From assembly GCA_017440935.1 (NCBI GenBank), contig JAFSAO010000010.1:1-64000 (forward strand): a stretch of 64,000 nucleotides of DNA, given 5' to 3'. The DNA comes from Opitutales bacterium (lineage in GTDB: Bacteria; Verrucomicrobiota; Verrucomicrobiia; Opitutales; UBA953). Below, in pieces: positions 1 through 7,986 of this stretch. Every line of letters begins with the position of its first letter. Position 1 is the stretch's first letter. The translations under genes and the position numbers were made by a program. The notes below the pieces were generated by a model. That model saw only the letters and a list, made by a program, of their open reading frames with translations, was not told the origin of the DNA and did not search any database.

Positions 1-291
1 ATGCGGCGCGAAAAGTGCCAGGCGGAGAGACTCGCGGATTTGGCGGTTGAGTTCGCAAAAGTGAATCTTGGCTTTTTCTCCTAAGAGTGCTTCGCGGGAA
101 CGCTCCGAAAGCCCGCCGAAGGAGAGAAGTCGCTCCACGGGCGTGGCGGCTTTTTCGTAGCGCGAACGGGTGATGCCGCTGAGGGGATCGCGCGTTTTGC
201 TCAGCAACTTTCGGGACGGAATAAAGTGGTTGTGTCGCAGGTTGCGAGCTCGCAAACACGCTCGATTTGAGGAAACGCGATTCCTAATTCC
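1..291 (-). pseudogene. C-terminal remnant of an integrase-type transposase
   Basis: Reading the minus strand from a stop at 294-292 to the window edge gives an open frame of 97 codons without a convincing start. It contains FIPSRKLLSKTRDPLSG, then RSRYEKAATPVERLLSFGGL, then LNRQIRESL. This order (KTR, basic-Tyr, ATPxxRLL, then a leucine-rich NxxL/RQI end) is that of the C-terminus of DDE integrase-core transposases of the IS481/ISNCY kind. The catalytic domain is missing upstream, where only low-complexity AATTCCT repeats are found, so this is a degraded element. The true C-terminus may lie beyond the window edge. The call is by pattern only. Confidence 0.55.
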
Positions 292-365
292 TCATTCCTA
301 ATTCCTTTTATCCTTGTCCCGTTCCCGCAGAAGTTTAGAATTGGCGGCTTTCACGTTTAAATACA
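270..365. repeat. Low-complexity AATTCCT words and aspS upstream region
   Basis: ATTCCTAATTCCTCATTCCT is a short tandem word array at about 280-307. It resembles low-complexity arrays at 15443-15480 and 43396-43437. Downstream, TTGTCC (314-319) and TAGAAT (336-341) with a 16-base spacer could be the aspS promoter. The CGTTCCCG word lies between these boxes. There is no clear ribosome binding site before the ATG at 366. Confidence 0.4.
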
Positions 366-2159
366 ATGCTGCGCACACATAACTGCAACTGCCTGACAAC
401 TGCCGACGCGGGAAAAAAAGTCACGCTCATCGGCTGGGTCGATACCGTCCGAGACCTCGGCGGCGTTCGTTTCGTTGACCTTCGTGACCGCGAAGGCATT
501 ACGCAAATCGTTTTCAATCCGTCCAATCCCGGCGTTCACGAAGTCGCAAAGAATCTCAAATCCGAAAGCGTGATTGAAGTCACGGGAACGGTTACGCCGC
601 GTGATGCCGACACGATTAACGAAAAACTCGCTACGGGAACAATCGAAATCGTTGCCGAGGAAATCACCGTGCACAACGTTTGCGCGCCGCTCCCGTTCCC
701 GATGGAAGACGACAAGGCGGACAAAGTGAACGAAGACCTTCGCCTTTCCTACCGCTACCTCGACCTGCGCCGCCCGCGCAATCTCAACCTGATGCGCATG
801 CGCGCAAAAGCGGGACACGCGATTCGCAACTATCTCGACGAGCAGGAATTTGTCGAAGTCGAAACGCCGATTCTTTTCAAAAGCACGCCGGAAGGTGCAC
901 GCGAATTTCTCGTGCCGTCCCGACTCAATCCCGGTCAGTTCTACGCGCTCACGCAGTCTCCGCAACAATACAAGCAAATGCTGATGGTTTCCGGCATTGA
1001 ACGCTACTACCAGATGGCGAAATGCTTCCGCGACGAAGACTTACGCGCAGACCGCCAGCCGGAATTTACGCAGGTCGATATCGAAATGTCCTTCATCGAA
1101 CGCGAAGACATCTACGCGCTCATCGAAGGCATGCTCAAACGCGTTTGGAAAGACGTTCTCAACGTCGACATTCCGACGCCGTTCCCGCGCATGCCCTACC
1201 GGGAAGCGATGGACCGCTACGGCGTGGACAAGCCGGACACGCGCTTCGCGATTGAAATCACGGATTTCACGGATCTTTTCAAAAATTCCGCGTTCAAAGT
1301 TTTCAATACCGTCGCCAACACCAAAGGCTGCGTCGTTCGCGCCATCAATGCGAAAGGTCTTGAAGACATCACCCAAGGCGAACTCACGAACCTCGAAACG
1401 ATTGCGAAAACGCTCGGAGCGAAGGGACTTGCGTTCATCAAGGCGGCAAACGGCGAATGGAAATCGCCGATTCTGAAATTCTTCTCCGACGAAGAAAAAG
1501 CCGCGCTCAAGGAAAAACTTAACATCGAAGACGGAGACATCGTGTTCTTCGCCGCCGCGCCGTGGGAACAGGCTTCCGCCATTCTCGGACGCATCCGCCT
1601 CGAAGCGGCAAAGCTCCTCCAAGCACGCGGTCGCCTCGAAATTCCCACCGACAAATACAATTTCCTTTGGGTCATCGAATTTCCGCTGATGCTCTGGGAC
1701 GAAGAACAAAACCGTTTCGTTTCCGCGCACCACCCGTTCACCGCTCCCGTCAAAGAAGACGTTCCGTTGCTCGAAACGAATCCGCACGCGGTTCGCGGTC
1801 AGCACTACGACATCGTCCTCAACGGCGTGGAACTCGGCGGCGGCTCCATCCGTATTCACAATCCGGAAATGCAGAAAAAAGTCTTTGAAGACGTGCTCAA
1901 AATTCCGGCGGACGTCGTCGAAACACGCTTCGGCTATATGCTCAAGGCGTTCAGCTACGGGGCGCCGCCGCACGGCGGGATCGCGCTCGGCTTCGACCGC
2001 CTTGTCACCATGCTCGCGGGACGCACCTCGATTCGCGATTTGCTCGCGTTTCCGAAAACGCAACGCGGTCAGGACCTGATGGCACAATGCCCGTCCGCCG
2101 TGACACCGCGCCAACTCAAGGACGTTCACATCGATCTCCGTGACGAAGAACAGCTCTAA
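366..2159 (+). CDS. aspS: Aspartyl-tRNA synthetase
   Basis: Charges tRNA-Asp with aspartate in the cytoplasm. The 597-residue length is that of the bacterial type: an N-terminal OB-fold anticodon-binding domain (about 1-110), then the class II catalytic core interrupted by a GAD-type insertion. Class II motif 2 is visible as FRDEDLRADRQPEFTQ (about residue 221) and motif 3 as GIALGFDRL (about residue 538). The start at 366 opens MLRTHNCNCLT, a usual N-terminus for the family, but no Shine-Dalgarno sequence precedes it. The gene stands alone and ends in a hairpin terminator. asnS is also in the window (61037-62416), so this AspRS need not supply Asn-tRNA. Confidence 0.97.
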   Translation: MLRTHNCNCLTTADAGKKVTLIGWVDTVRDLGGVRFVDLRDREGITQIVFNPSNPGVHEVAKNLKSESVIEVTGTVTPRDADTINEKLATGTIEIVAEEITVHNVCAPLPFPMEDDKADKVNEDLRLSYRYLDLRRPRNLNLMRMRAKAGHAIRNYLDEQEFVEVETPILFKSTPEGAREFLVPSRLNPGQFYALTQSPQQYKQMLMVSGIERYYQMAKCFRDEDLRADRQPEFTQVDIEMSFIEREDIYALIEGMLKRVWKDVLNVDIPTPFPRMPYREAMDRYGVDKPDTRFAIEITDFTDLFKNSAFKVFNTVANTKGCVVRAINAKGLEDITQGELTNLETIAKTLGAKGLAFIKAANGEWKSPILKFFSDEEKAALKEKLNIEDGDIVFFAAAPWEQASAILGRIRLEAAKLLQARGRLEIPTDKYNFLWVIEFPLMLWDEEQNRFVSAHHPFTAPVKEDVPLLETNPHAVRGQHYDIVLNGVELGGGSIRIHNPEMQKKVFEDVLKIPADVVETRFGYMLKAFSYGAPPHGGIALGFDRLVTMLAGRTSIRDLLAFPKTQRGQDLMAQCPSAVTPRQLKDVHIDLRDEEQL

Positions 2160-2181
2160 TCGGCATCTTCACGCGTAAAAT

Positions 2182-2224
2182 AAAAACGGAAGCCGGCAAT
2201 TTTTCCGCCAGCTTCCGTTTTTTT
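2182..2224 (+). terminator. Rho-independent terminator of aspS
   Basis: AAAAACGGAAGC (2182-2193) pairs with GCTTCCGTTTTT (2211-2222), with a smaller GGC/GCC stem inside, followed by a T run. It lies 23 bases after the aspS stop. Confidence 0.9.
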
Positions 2225-2236
2225 TTGTTTCTCAAA

Positions 2237-2286
2237 AAAAAGCGTTCCCGCGGAGAAACGGCTTTCGCCTCGCGGGAACGCTTTTT
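2237..2286 (-). terminator. Terminator of panD built from two facing CGGGAACG words
   Basis: AAAAAGCGTTCCCGCG (2237-2252) is perfectly complementary to the 16 bases at 2271-2286. Each arm contains one copy of the abundant CGGGAACG word. On the minus strand the stem runs into a run of T, immediately downstream of the panD stop at 2299. Confidence 0.88.
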
Positions 2287-2298
2287 GCGAAGAAAAGA

Positions 2299-2700
2299 TT
2301 ACTGCTTAAATTTCGCAACGATTTCTGCAGGAGCGACATCGCTCTGCAATTTCACGATTTTTGAGTTTCCTTCGCCGAAAACCACCACGCGCGGTGTCCA
2401 CTTCAACGCTTCCGCTTCTTCCATGTGCGCGAACGACATAATGACGATAAGGTCTCCGACTTTCCCGAGGTGGGCGACGGCACCGTTGAGACAGAACTCG
2501 CGGGAACCGGCGGGAGCCGGGATGGCGTAAGTTTCAAAACGATGTCCGTTGGAAATGTTTCCGACGAGAATTTTCTCATTCGGCAGCATTCCGATCATCT
2601 GCATAATTTCACTATCAATGGCGAGACTGCCTTCATAGTGAAGCTGCGCGTCGGTTACTTCGGCGCGGAGAATTTTGGTTCGAAGAATTTCCAGTTGCAT
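2299..2700 (-). CDS. panD: Aspartate 1-decarboxylase (pro-enzyme)
   Basis: Makes beta-alanine for pantothenate and coenzyme A from aspartate. The 133-residue product has the family self-cleavage site exactly where expected: YEGS with Gly24-Ser25, which is processed to the pyruvoyl cofactor. The conserved segments NGHRFETYAI and NGAVAHLGKVGD are present. It stands alone, divergent from lpxK, with a palindrome in the shared upstream region. No other pantothenate gene is nearby. Confidence 0.97.
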   Translation of the reverse strand: MQLEILRTKILRAEVTDAQLHYEGSLAIDSEIMQMIGMLPNEKILVGNISNGHRFETYAIPAPAGSREFCLNGAVAHLGKVGDLIVIMSFAHMEEAEALKWTPRVVVFGEGNSKIVKLQSDVAPAEIVAKFKQ

Positions 2701-2717
2701 AACGTTCTGAACAAATA

Positions 2718-2743
2718 AAGCCGTAATAGGATAACTACGGCTT
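2718..2743. promoter_or_regulatory. Palindrome between divergent panD and lpxK
   Basis: AAGCCGTA (2718-2725) and TACGGCTT (2736-2743) form a perfect 8-base inverted repeat around ATAGGATAAC. It lies in the 86-base gap between two divergent starts. It could be an operator or part of an untranslated leader. No T run makes it an obvious terminator. Confidence 0.4.
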
Positions 2744-2786
2744 GAAAATCGGCAAGCCTCAGATTAGGTTTTTGGGAAGTTTTTCG

Positions 2787-3974
2787 ATGAAACCTCCGCA
2801 AGAAGATCAACGCTCACTCGGCGAACGCTTTGAACAGTTCGTCACGGATGTGATTTACGACCGCGCCCCGGACAGCCCGTCCGCCCGAGCTCTCGCCGCA
2901 TTGTTGCGCGTGCTCACGGTTTTGTTTTCCCGCGTTGTGCAGTTGCGCTTTTTCCTCTACCGCAACCGGATTTTGCGGGATACGCCGCTCGGGTGCAAAG
3001 TCGTTGTCGTGGGCAACCTGACCGTCGGCGGCACGGGGAAAACTCCGGTTGTCGAAAAGATGGCGCGTGTCATGGCATCTCACGGGCGCAAAGTCGCGAT
3101 TCTTTCCCGCGGCTACAAATCCAAAAAAGAACCGCTGTGGCGCCGCGTTTTGCGTTGGCTGAATTTAGCTCAACGCCCGCTCCCGCGCGTGGTTTCCGAC
3201 GGGAAAAATGTCTTGTGCGGCTCGGATGTCGCGGGCGACGAACCGTATATGCTCGCGCGCAACCTTGTTTCCTGCGGCGTTTGCGTCGTCGTCGACCGCG
3301 ACCGCGTTTACGCCGGAGAATACGCCATTCGCCGCTTCGGCGTTGACGTAATTATTCTCGACGACGGAATGCAATACCTGCCGCTTCGCGGGTCTATCAA
3401 CCTATTGCTCGTCGATAAAACAAATCCTTTCGGGAACGGATTGATGCTCCCGCGCGGAATCTTGCGAGAACCCGTCGATCACCTCACGCGCGGAAGTTAT
3501 ATTTTCCTGACTAAATCCGACGGCAAAAACACGCAGCCGCTCATCGACAAAATCCACAGCTACAACAAAGACGTGGAAATCATCGAGTGCACGCACCAAC
3601 CGAAGCGCCTTTGCGCCGTTTTCGGAGACTTGCCGGACATCGAACTCGACGAAATGGACGGACGCAAAGTGGCGACGTTCAGTGGAATCGCCACGCCGGA
3701 CAAATTTGAAGAATTCGTTCGCCGCTACGGAGCCCGCATCGCCTACAACCGCCGCTTCTCGGACCACCACCGCTTTACCGAAAAAGACCTCGAAGAAGTT
3801 TTCTCCGGCGCCGTGCGCGCAGGCGTAGAATTTATCGTAACGACGGAAAAAGACATGGTTCGCCTTTCCCGCGACTTGAAGCCGCCGCTCCCGATTTACT
3901 ACCTGCGTTTAGAAATCGAAATTCTCTCCGCGCACGATTCCTTTGAATCCGCCGTCGAGCGCATTTGCTCTTAA
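2787..3974 (+). CDS. lpxK: Tetraacyldisaccharide 4'-kinase
   Basis: Phosphorylates the lipid A disaccharide at the 4' position, on the inner face of the cytoplasmic membrane. A hydrophobic N-terminal segment is followed by the family P-loop [13 protein letters not shown] (about residues 76-88). Further family segments are [10 protein letters not shown] and LPRGILREP. At 395 residues it is longer than the E. coli protein because of extra N-terminal sequence. An in-frame TTG at 2742 is possible, but the ATG at 2787 has a GGGAAG stretch just upstream and starts MKPPQEDQ. It shares a bidirectional terminator with tsaC. lpxB is elsewhere in the window. Confidence 0.94.
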   Translation: MKPPQEDQRSLGERFEQFVTDVIYDRAPDSPSARALAALLRVLTVLFSRVVQLRFFLYRNRILRDTPLGCKVVVVGNLTVGGTGKTPVVEKMARVMASHGRKVAILSRGYKSKKEPLWRRVLRWLNLAQRPLPRVVSDGKNVLCGSDVAGDEPYMLARNLVSCGVCVVVDRDRVYAGEYAIRRFGVDVIILDDGMQYLPLRGSINLLLVDKTNPFGNGLMLPRGILREPVDHLTRGSYIFLTKSDGKNTQPLIDKIHSYNKDVEIIECTHQPKRLCAVFGDLPDIELDEMDGRKVATFSGIATPDKFEEFVRRYGARIAYNRRFSDHHRFTEKDLEEVFSGAVRAGVEFIVTTEKDMVRLSRDLKPPLPIYYLRLEIEILSAHDSFESAVERICS

Positions 3975-3981
3975 AAAAAAC

Positions 3982-4015
3982 AAAAATCCGCGAGATGAAC
4001 TTCGCGGATTTTTTT
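3982..4015. terminator. Bidirectional terminator between lpxK and tsaC
   Basis: AAAAATCCGCGA pairs with TCGCGGATTTTT around GATGAACT, with A and T runs on both sides. It separates the convergent lpxK and tsaC stops, which lie 43 bases apart. Confidence 0.9.
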
Positions 4016-4017
4016 CG

Positions 4018-5022
4018 TCAATTCGCCGCTCGAGAAAGGCGATCGTTTACGGCGACACCGATTCCGGAATCCGGAGCTTTTTCGATAAATACGGAAGAAA
4101 AATTTTCTCCGTCCAACCGCCGCAAAAGCGCGAAAACCGTGCGTGCGACTTCCGCCGCATCACCGTCCTCAGACAACCAGAAACACTGCGTTCCCGCCGG
4201 AAGTTTCGCCAAGATTTCCGGATTTTTCCGCGCCTGAAAAACGACGGCACAACCCGCACATTCAATTTGCGGGAACGCACCGTGCGCAAAAAGTTTCACG
4301 GGAATACGCGGGCTGTAATGTTTTTTCAACATTCCCGGCGCGAGCTGTGCGCCCGCTGTCGCATCGTCGGCAAGTTTTTCCAAATGCCCTTTCTCCGTCG
4401 CAACGGGAACGCCGAGCACGGCTTCCAGGTTTTCGCGCGTAATCACGCCGGGGCGCAACAAGCGCGGCTCGTCCGCGACAAATACAATCGTCGATTCCAC
4501 ACCGCAAGCGCACGCGCCGCCGTCCACAATCGTCGGAATCCTCTCCCCGAGCGAATCCTGCACGTGTTGTGCGGTGGTCGGACTGACGTAGCCGAACGGA
4601 TTTGCGCTCGGCGCGGCAAGCGGAACTCCCGCCGCACGCAAAATTTCTCGCATCAGCGGATGTGCCGGCATACGCACGGCAACCGTCGGCTCGCCCGCCG
4701 TAACGATTGCGGGAACGCGGTCTTTTTTCGGCAAAACCAGAGTAAGCGGGCCCGGCCAAAACGCGTCCGCAAGTTTTTTGAAAAACGGATGGGAAACATC
4801 TGCCAACTCCGCGACCTGCTCCGCCGAATGAACGTGGACAATCAGCGGATCGATGAACGGACGCCCCTTCGCGGAAAAAATGTTCCGCACCGCAATTTCG
4901 CAAAATGCGTTTGCCGCAAGCCCGTAAACGGTTTCCGTCGGCACGGCGACAAGCTCTCCGGCGCGCAGGAGCGTTCCCGCGCGAGCGATATCCGTTTCGT
5001 TAGCCGTCAAAATTTCCGCCAT
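4018..5022 (-). CDS. tsaC: L-threonylcarbamoyladenylate synthase (TsaC/Sua5)
   Basis: Makes threonylcarbamoyl-AMP from threonine, bicarbonate and ATP, for the t6A modification at position 37 of ANN-decoding tRNAs. The YrdC-type domain carries VPTETVYGLAANA, KGRPFIDPLIVH and LAAPSANPFG. The later half (HYSPRIPVKLF onward) matches the C-terminal Sua5 domain, so this is the long form of 334 residues. The frame is open upstream to 5130, but the ATG at 5022 gives MAEILTANE, a normal start for the family. It is divergent from rmuC. Confidence 0.94.
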   Translation of the reverse strand: MAEILTANETDIARAGTLLRAGELVAVPTETVYGLAANAFCEIAVRNIFSAKGRPFIDPLIVHVHSAEQVAELADVSHPFFKKLADAFWPGPLTLVLPKKDRVPAIVTAGEPTVAVRMPAHPLMREILRAAGVPLAAPSANPFGYVSPTTAQHVQDSLGERIPTIVDGGACACGVESTIVFVADEPRLLRPGVITRENLEAVLGVPVATEKGHLEKLADDATAGAQLAPGMLKKHYSPRIPVKLFAHGAFPQIECAGCAVVFQARKNPEILAKLPAGTQCFWLSEDGDAAEVARTVFALLRRLDGENFSSVFIEKAPDSGIGVAVNDRLSRAAN

Positions 5023-5171
5023 AAAAATTCTTCGGGAGAGAATACTTCGATTCTTGCCGAAACGGAAACCTTTTTGCGCTCCTCCCCAAAAATTCCGTCG
5101 GAAAAACAACTTTCGCCCGCATTCCTGCAAATCATTTTGCCCGACGACACATTTTGTGAAAACATTCCCGC

Positions 5172-6497
5172 ATGATTGAAATTTTTCTGATCGTCCTCCT
5201 TTGCATCACCGCCGTTTCCTCGGTTTTCCTCGCTCTAATTTTTGAAAAAACACGTTCCCGCGACACCAAAGAAAAAACTGCCGCCGCCGATTTTGAAAAA
5301 TTCGCCCGCGAACTCCGCGACGATGCTGAACGCACCCGCGCCGCGCTCGAAAAATCCATCCGCGAATTTCGTGAAGAACACGCGGGAACGACGCTCCGCA
5401 ACGCCGACGCGCTTCAAAACACGCTTGCCGCGCGTTCCCGTGAAATGAACGAAACACTTCATTCCCGCTTCGACACTTTCACGCAAACGCTTTCCGCCGC
5501 CGCAAAAACACAAACGGACACCCTCGACGCCTTTCGCTCCGCTCAGCAAAAATCCGCCGAGGAAAACCGCTCCGCCCTCGCCGCCTCGCTCGAAAAACTT
5601 CGCGAAGAAAATTCCAAAAAACTCGACGAAATGCGCGGTGTCGTTGACGAAAAACTTCAATCCACACTTGAAAAACGTATCGGCGAATCGTTCCGCCTCG
5701 TCAGCGAACGCCTCGAAAGCGTGCACAAGTCGCTCGGCGAAATGCAATCCGTCGCCGTCAACGTCGTTGACCTCAAACGCGTTTTGACCAACGTAAAAAC
5801 GCGCGGAACCTGGGGCGAAGTCCAACTCGGAAACCTGCTCGAATCCATGCTCGCGCCGGAACAATTCGCCCGCAACGTCAAGCCGCGCCCGCGCGGGAAC
5901 GAAATTGTCGAATTCGCCGTAAAACTCCCCGGACGCGGAGAAAACGACGAAAATCCGGTCTGGCTCCCCGTCGACTCCAAATTCCCGAAGGAAGACTACG
6001 AACGCCTTGTCGAAGCTGCCGAACGCGCCGATTCGGAGGCCGTAGACCGCGCCGCGAAACAACTCGCCGACGCCGTCGAAAAATGCGCACGCGACATTCG
6101 CGACAAATATATCGCGCCGCCGCACACAACGGATTTCGCCGTGCTTTTCGTGCCGACCGAAGGGCTTTACTCGGAAATTTTGCGCCGCCCCGGACTCGCC
6201 GAAAAAATCCAGCGCGAATGTCGCGTGCTCGTCGCGGGACCGACCACTTTCGCCGCACTTTTGAACAGCCTGCAAACAGGTTTCCGCACGCTCGCCATTC
6301 AAAAAAATTCCGCAAAAATCGCGAAAACACTTCTCGCCGTGAAAAAAGATTTTGAAACGTTCGGCGAATTTTTAGAAAAAATCGGGAAAAAACTTTCCGA
6401 AGCTCAAACCACGATTTCTCAAACCTCCGAGCGGCATCGCATCACGTCTGCCAAACTCGAAAAATTCGAAGCTCTCGAAATCGACACCGAGCACTAA
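5172..6497 (+). CDS. rmuC: DNA recombination protein RmuC
   Basis: Family implicated in limiting inversions at short inverted repeats. The 441-residue product begins with a membrane segment (residues 2-24), then a long charged coiled coil (about 30-200). The conserved RmuC domain follows, with KTRGTWGEVQLGNLLE, LPVDSKFP and FVPTEGLYSEI. It overlaps no neighbour. A stray PEP-CTERM coding tail begins immediately after its stop codon. Confidence 0.94.
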   Translation: MIEIFLIVLLCITAVSSVFLALIFEKTRSRDTKEKTAAADFEKFARELRDDAERTRAALEKSIREFREEHAGTTLRNADALQNTLAARSREMNETLHSRFDTFTQTLSAAAKTQTDTLDAFRSAQQKSAEENRSALAASLEKLREENSKKLDEMRGVVDEKLQSTLEKRIGESFRLVSERLESVHKSLGEMQSVAVNVVDLKRVLTNVKTRGTWGEVQLGNLLESMLAPEQFARNVKPRPRGNEIVEFAVKLPGRGENDENPVWLPVDSKFPKEDYERLVEAAERADSEAVDRAAKQLADAVEKCARDIRDKYIAPPHTTDFAVLFVPTEGLYSEILRRPGLAEKIQRECRVLVAGPTTFAALLNSLQTGFRTLAIQKNSAKIAKTLLAVKKDFETFGEFLEKIGKKLSEAQTTISQTSERHRITSAKLEKFEALEIDTEH

Positions 6498-6498
6498 C

Positions 6499-6660
6499 CG
6501 GCAGACGCACACCGCGCAACTCCTCCTCCGCGCGGGAATACAAAAACTCCCTGAACCAGAACCCGAGGAACCGGCTGTTCCGGAGCCTTCGGCGTTCGGT
6601 TTGCTTGCAGGCTTGGGTGCGCTTGCGCTTGCGGCATCTCGCCGACGCCGTTCCCGCTAA
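6499..6660 (+). pseudogene. Orphan PEP-CTERM sorting tail
   Basis: In a frame other than rmuC, the stretch up to TAA at 6658-6660 encodes proline/glutamate repeats (PEPEEPAVPEPSAFG), a hydrophobic span (LLAGLGALALAAS) and RRRRSR. That is a complete PEP-CTERM signal: PEP motif, membrane helix, basic end. It closely resembles the tail of the intact protein at 33069-33944. No start codon or upstream domain is present; the frame runs back into rmuC. I read it as the 3' end of a deleted surface-protein gene. Confidence 0.7.
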
Positions 6661-6884
6661 TTGCGAGAGTAGTTTCATTTAGGTTTGGCGGTTCTCCTTA
6701 AAAACCCCACTTTTCATATATTACTTGGCGCTCTCTGACTTAAGTTCAAAAAGACGGAGAACGGGAACTCGCGAGGTTCCGTTTTGACATCGGCAGGCGG
6801 AACATTACCCTTAGCGGGGATTGTAAAATCACAGCAAAACACACACGAAAACCAAGATTTCCCAACACCAAAGGAATAAAATTT
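6661..6884 (+). promoter_or_regulatory. pta upstream region with a sigma-70-like promoter
   Basis: TTGACA (6784-6789) and TACCCT (6806-6811) are separated by 16 bases. AAAGGAA about ten bases before the pta ATG is one of the few Shine-Dalgarno-like sequences in the window. The rest of this stretch shows no gene. Confidence 0.5.
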
Positions 6885-7928
6885 ATGCCGCTTATTAATA
6901 AACTTTCGGCACGCCTCCAAAATCACCCGAAACGCGTTGTCTTCCCCGAAGGCTCGGACGTCCGCGTCATTCAGGCAGCGCGCCAATTCGCCACGCGCCG
7001 CCTCGGCGTTCCCGTGCTTATCGGAGACCGCACGCGCATCAAGGCGATTGCCGCGCGCATCGACATCAAGCTCGACGGTATCCGCATCATTGAGCCGGCG
7101 CGCTCTGCGGAATTGCCCGAATTTGTAAAAAAACTCAAAGGCATGCAACGCTTCAACGGAATGAATGAAGCCGAAGCGGCAGATTACGTGCTTTCGCCGA
7201 ATTATTTCGCCTGCATGATGTTGCTCACGGGAGCGGCGGACGCCATGGTTTGCGGCGCAACGACGATTCCGACCAACGCGTTGCGCGCCGTTTTTCAGCT
7301 CATTCCGCGGCAGGAAGGCGTTGAGACGATTTCCTCCATGCAACTCATGGCGAAAGAAGATTCCAACCTCGGCATCAACGGCACGCTGTTTCTCGCAGAC
7401 TGCGCCGTCATTCCCGAGCCGACGGCTGAGCAACTCGCCGACATCGCAATCACGACATCGATGCTGTGCTACCACCTGACAAACGTGCCGCCGCGCGTCG
7501 CCATGCTTTCCTACACATCAAAGAGCCTGACGCGGAAAACCCCCGTCGTCGAAAAAGTCAAAACCGCGACGAGCATCGCCCGCGCAAAGGCGCGCGACTT
7601 CGACGTTCCCGTGGAAATTGACGGCGAGCTGCAAATCGATGCCGCGCTGGACGCGTTTACGGCAAACGTCAAAGGCGTGGAGGGTCCTGTCGCGGGAAAA
7701 GCCAACGTGCTCGTTTTTCCGGATTTGAACAGCGGAAACATTGCCTCGAAGTTTGCCCAACTCGTTGCCGAAGTTCCCGCCTACGGTCAAATCCTCACGG
7801 GGCTTTCCAAACCGATTGCGGAAATTTCCCGCGGCGCGAGCGCGCACGACATTCTCGGCTCGGCAATCATCGTTGCCGCCCAAGCCGTTGACCGCCACTA
7901 CCTTTACCCGCTGGAAACGGAAAACTGA
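6885..7928 (+). CDS. pta: Phosphate acetyltransferase (catalytic, short form)
   Basis: Interconverts acetyl-CoA and acetyl-phosphate, the step before ATP formation by acetate kinase. The 347-residue product is the PTA/PTB catalytic domain alone (RVVFPEGSDVRV, then DAMVCGATTIPTNALRA, LSYTSKSL, DGELQIDAAL, ANVLVFPDLNSGNI). There is no N-terminal regulatory region. The next gene encodes exactly the domains that sit at the N-terminus of long Pta enzymes. ackA is not in the window. With nifJ (37034-40606) it suggests fermentation of pyruvate to acetate. Confidence 0.95.
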   Translation: MPLINKLSARLQNHPKRVVFPEGSDVRVIQAARQFATRRLGVPVLIGDRTRIKAIAARIDIKLDGIRIIEPARSAELPEFVKKLKGMQRFNGMNEAEAADYVLSPNYFACMMLLTGAADAMVCGATTIPTNALRAVFQLIPRQEGVETISSMQLMAKEDSNLGINGTLFLADCAVIPEPTAEQLADIAITTSMLCYHLTNVPPRVAMLSYTSKSLTRKTPVVEKVKTATSIARAKARDFDVPVEIDGELQIDAALDAFTANVKGVEGPVAGKANVLVFPDLNSGNIASKFAQLVAEVPAYGQILTGLSKPIAEISRGASAHDILGSAIIVAAQAVDRHYLYPLETEN

Positions 7929-7986
7929 TCGCGGGAACGGAAGTAAAGTTTTTTTTTGAAAAAACGCCAAGTAGCTACGAAATTAA

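Noticed and set aside
6442-6678. 78-codon minus-strand frame after rmuC
   Set aside because: It is the reverse of the PEP-CTERM tail, whose plus-strand reading has a clear motif, helix and basic end.
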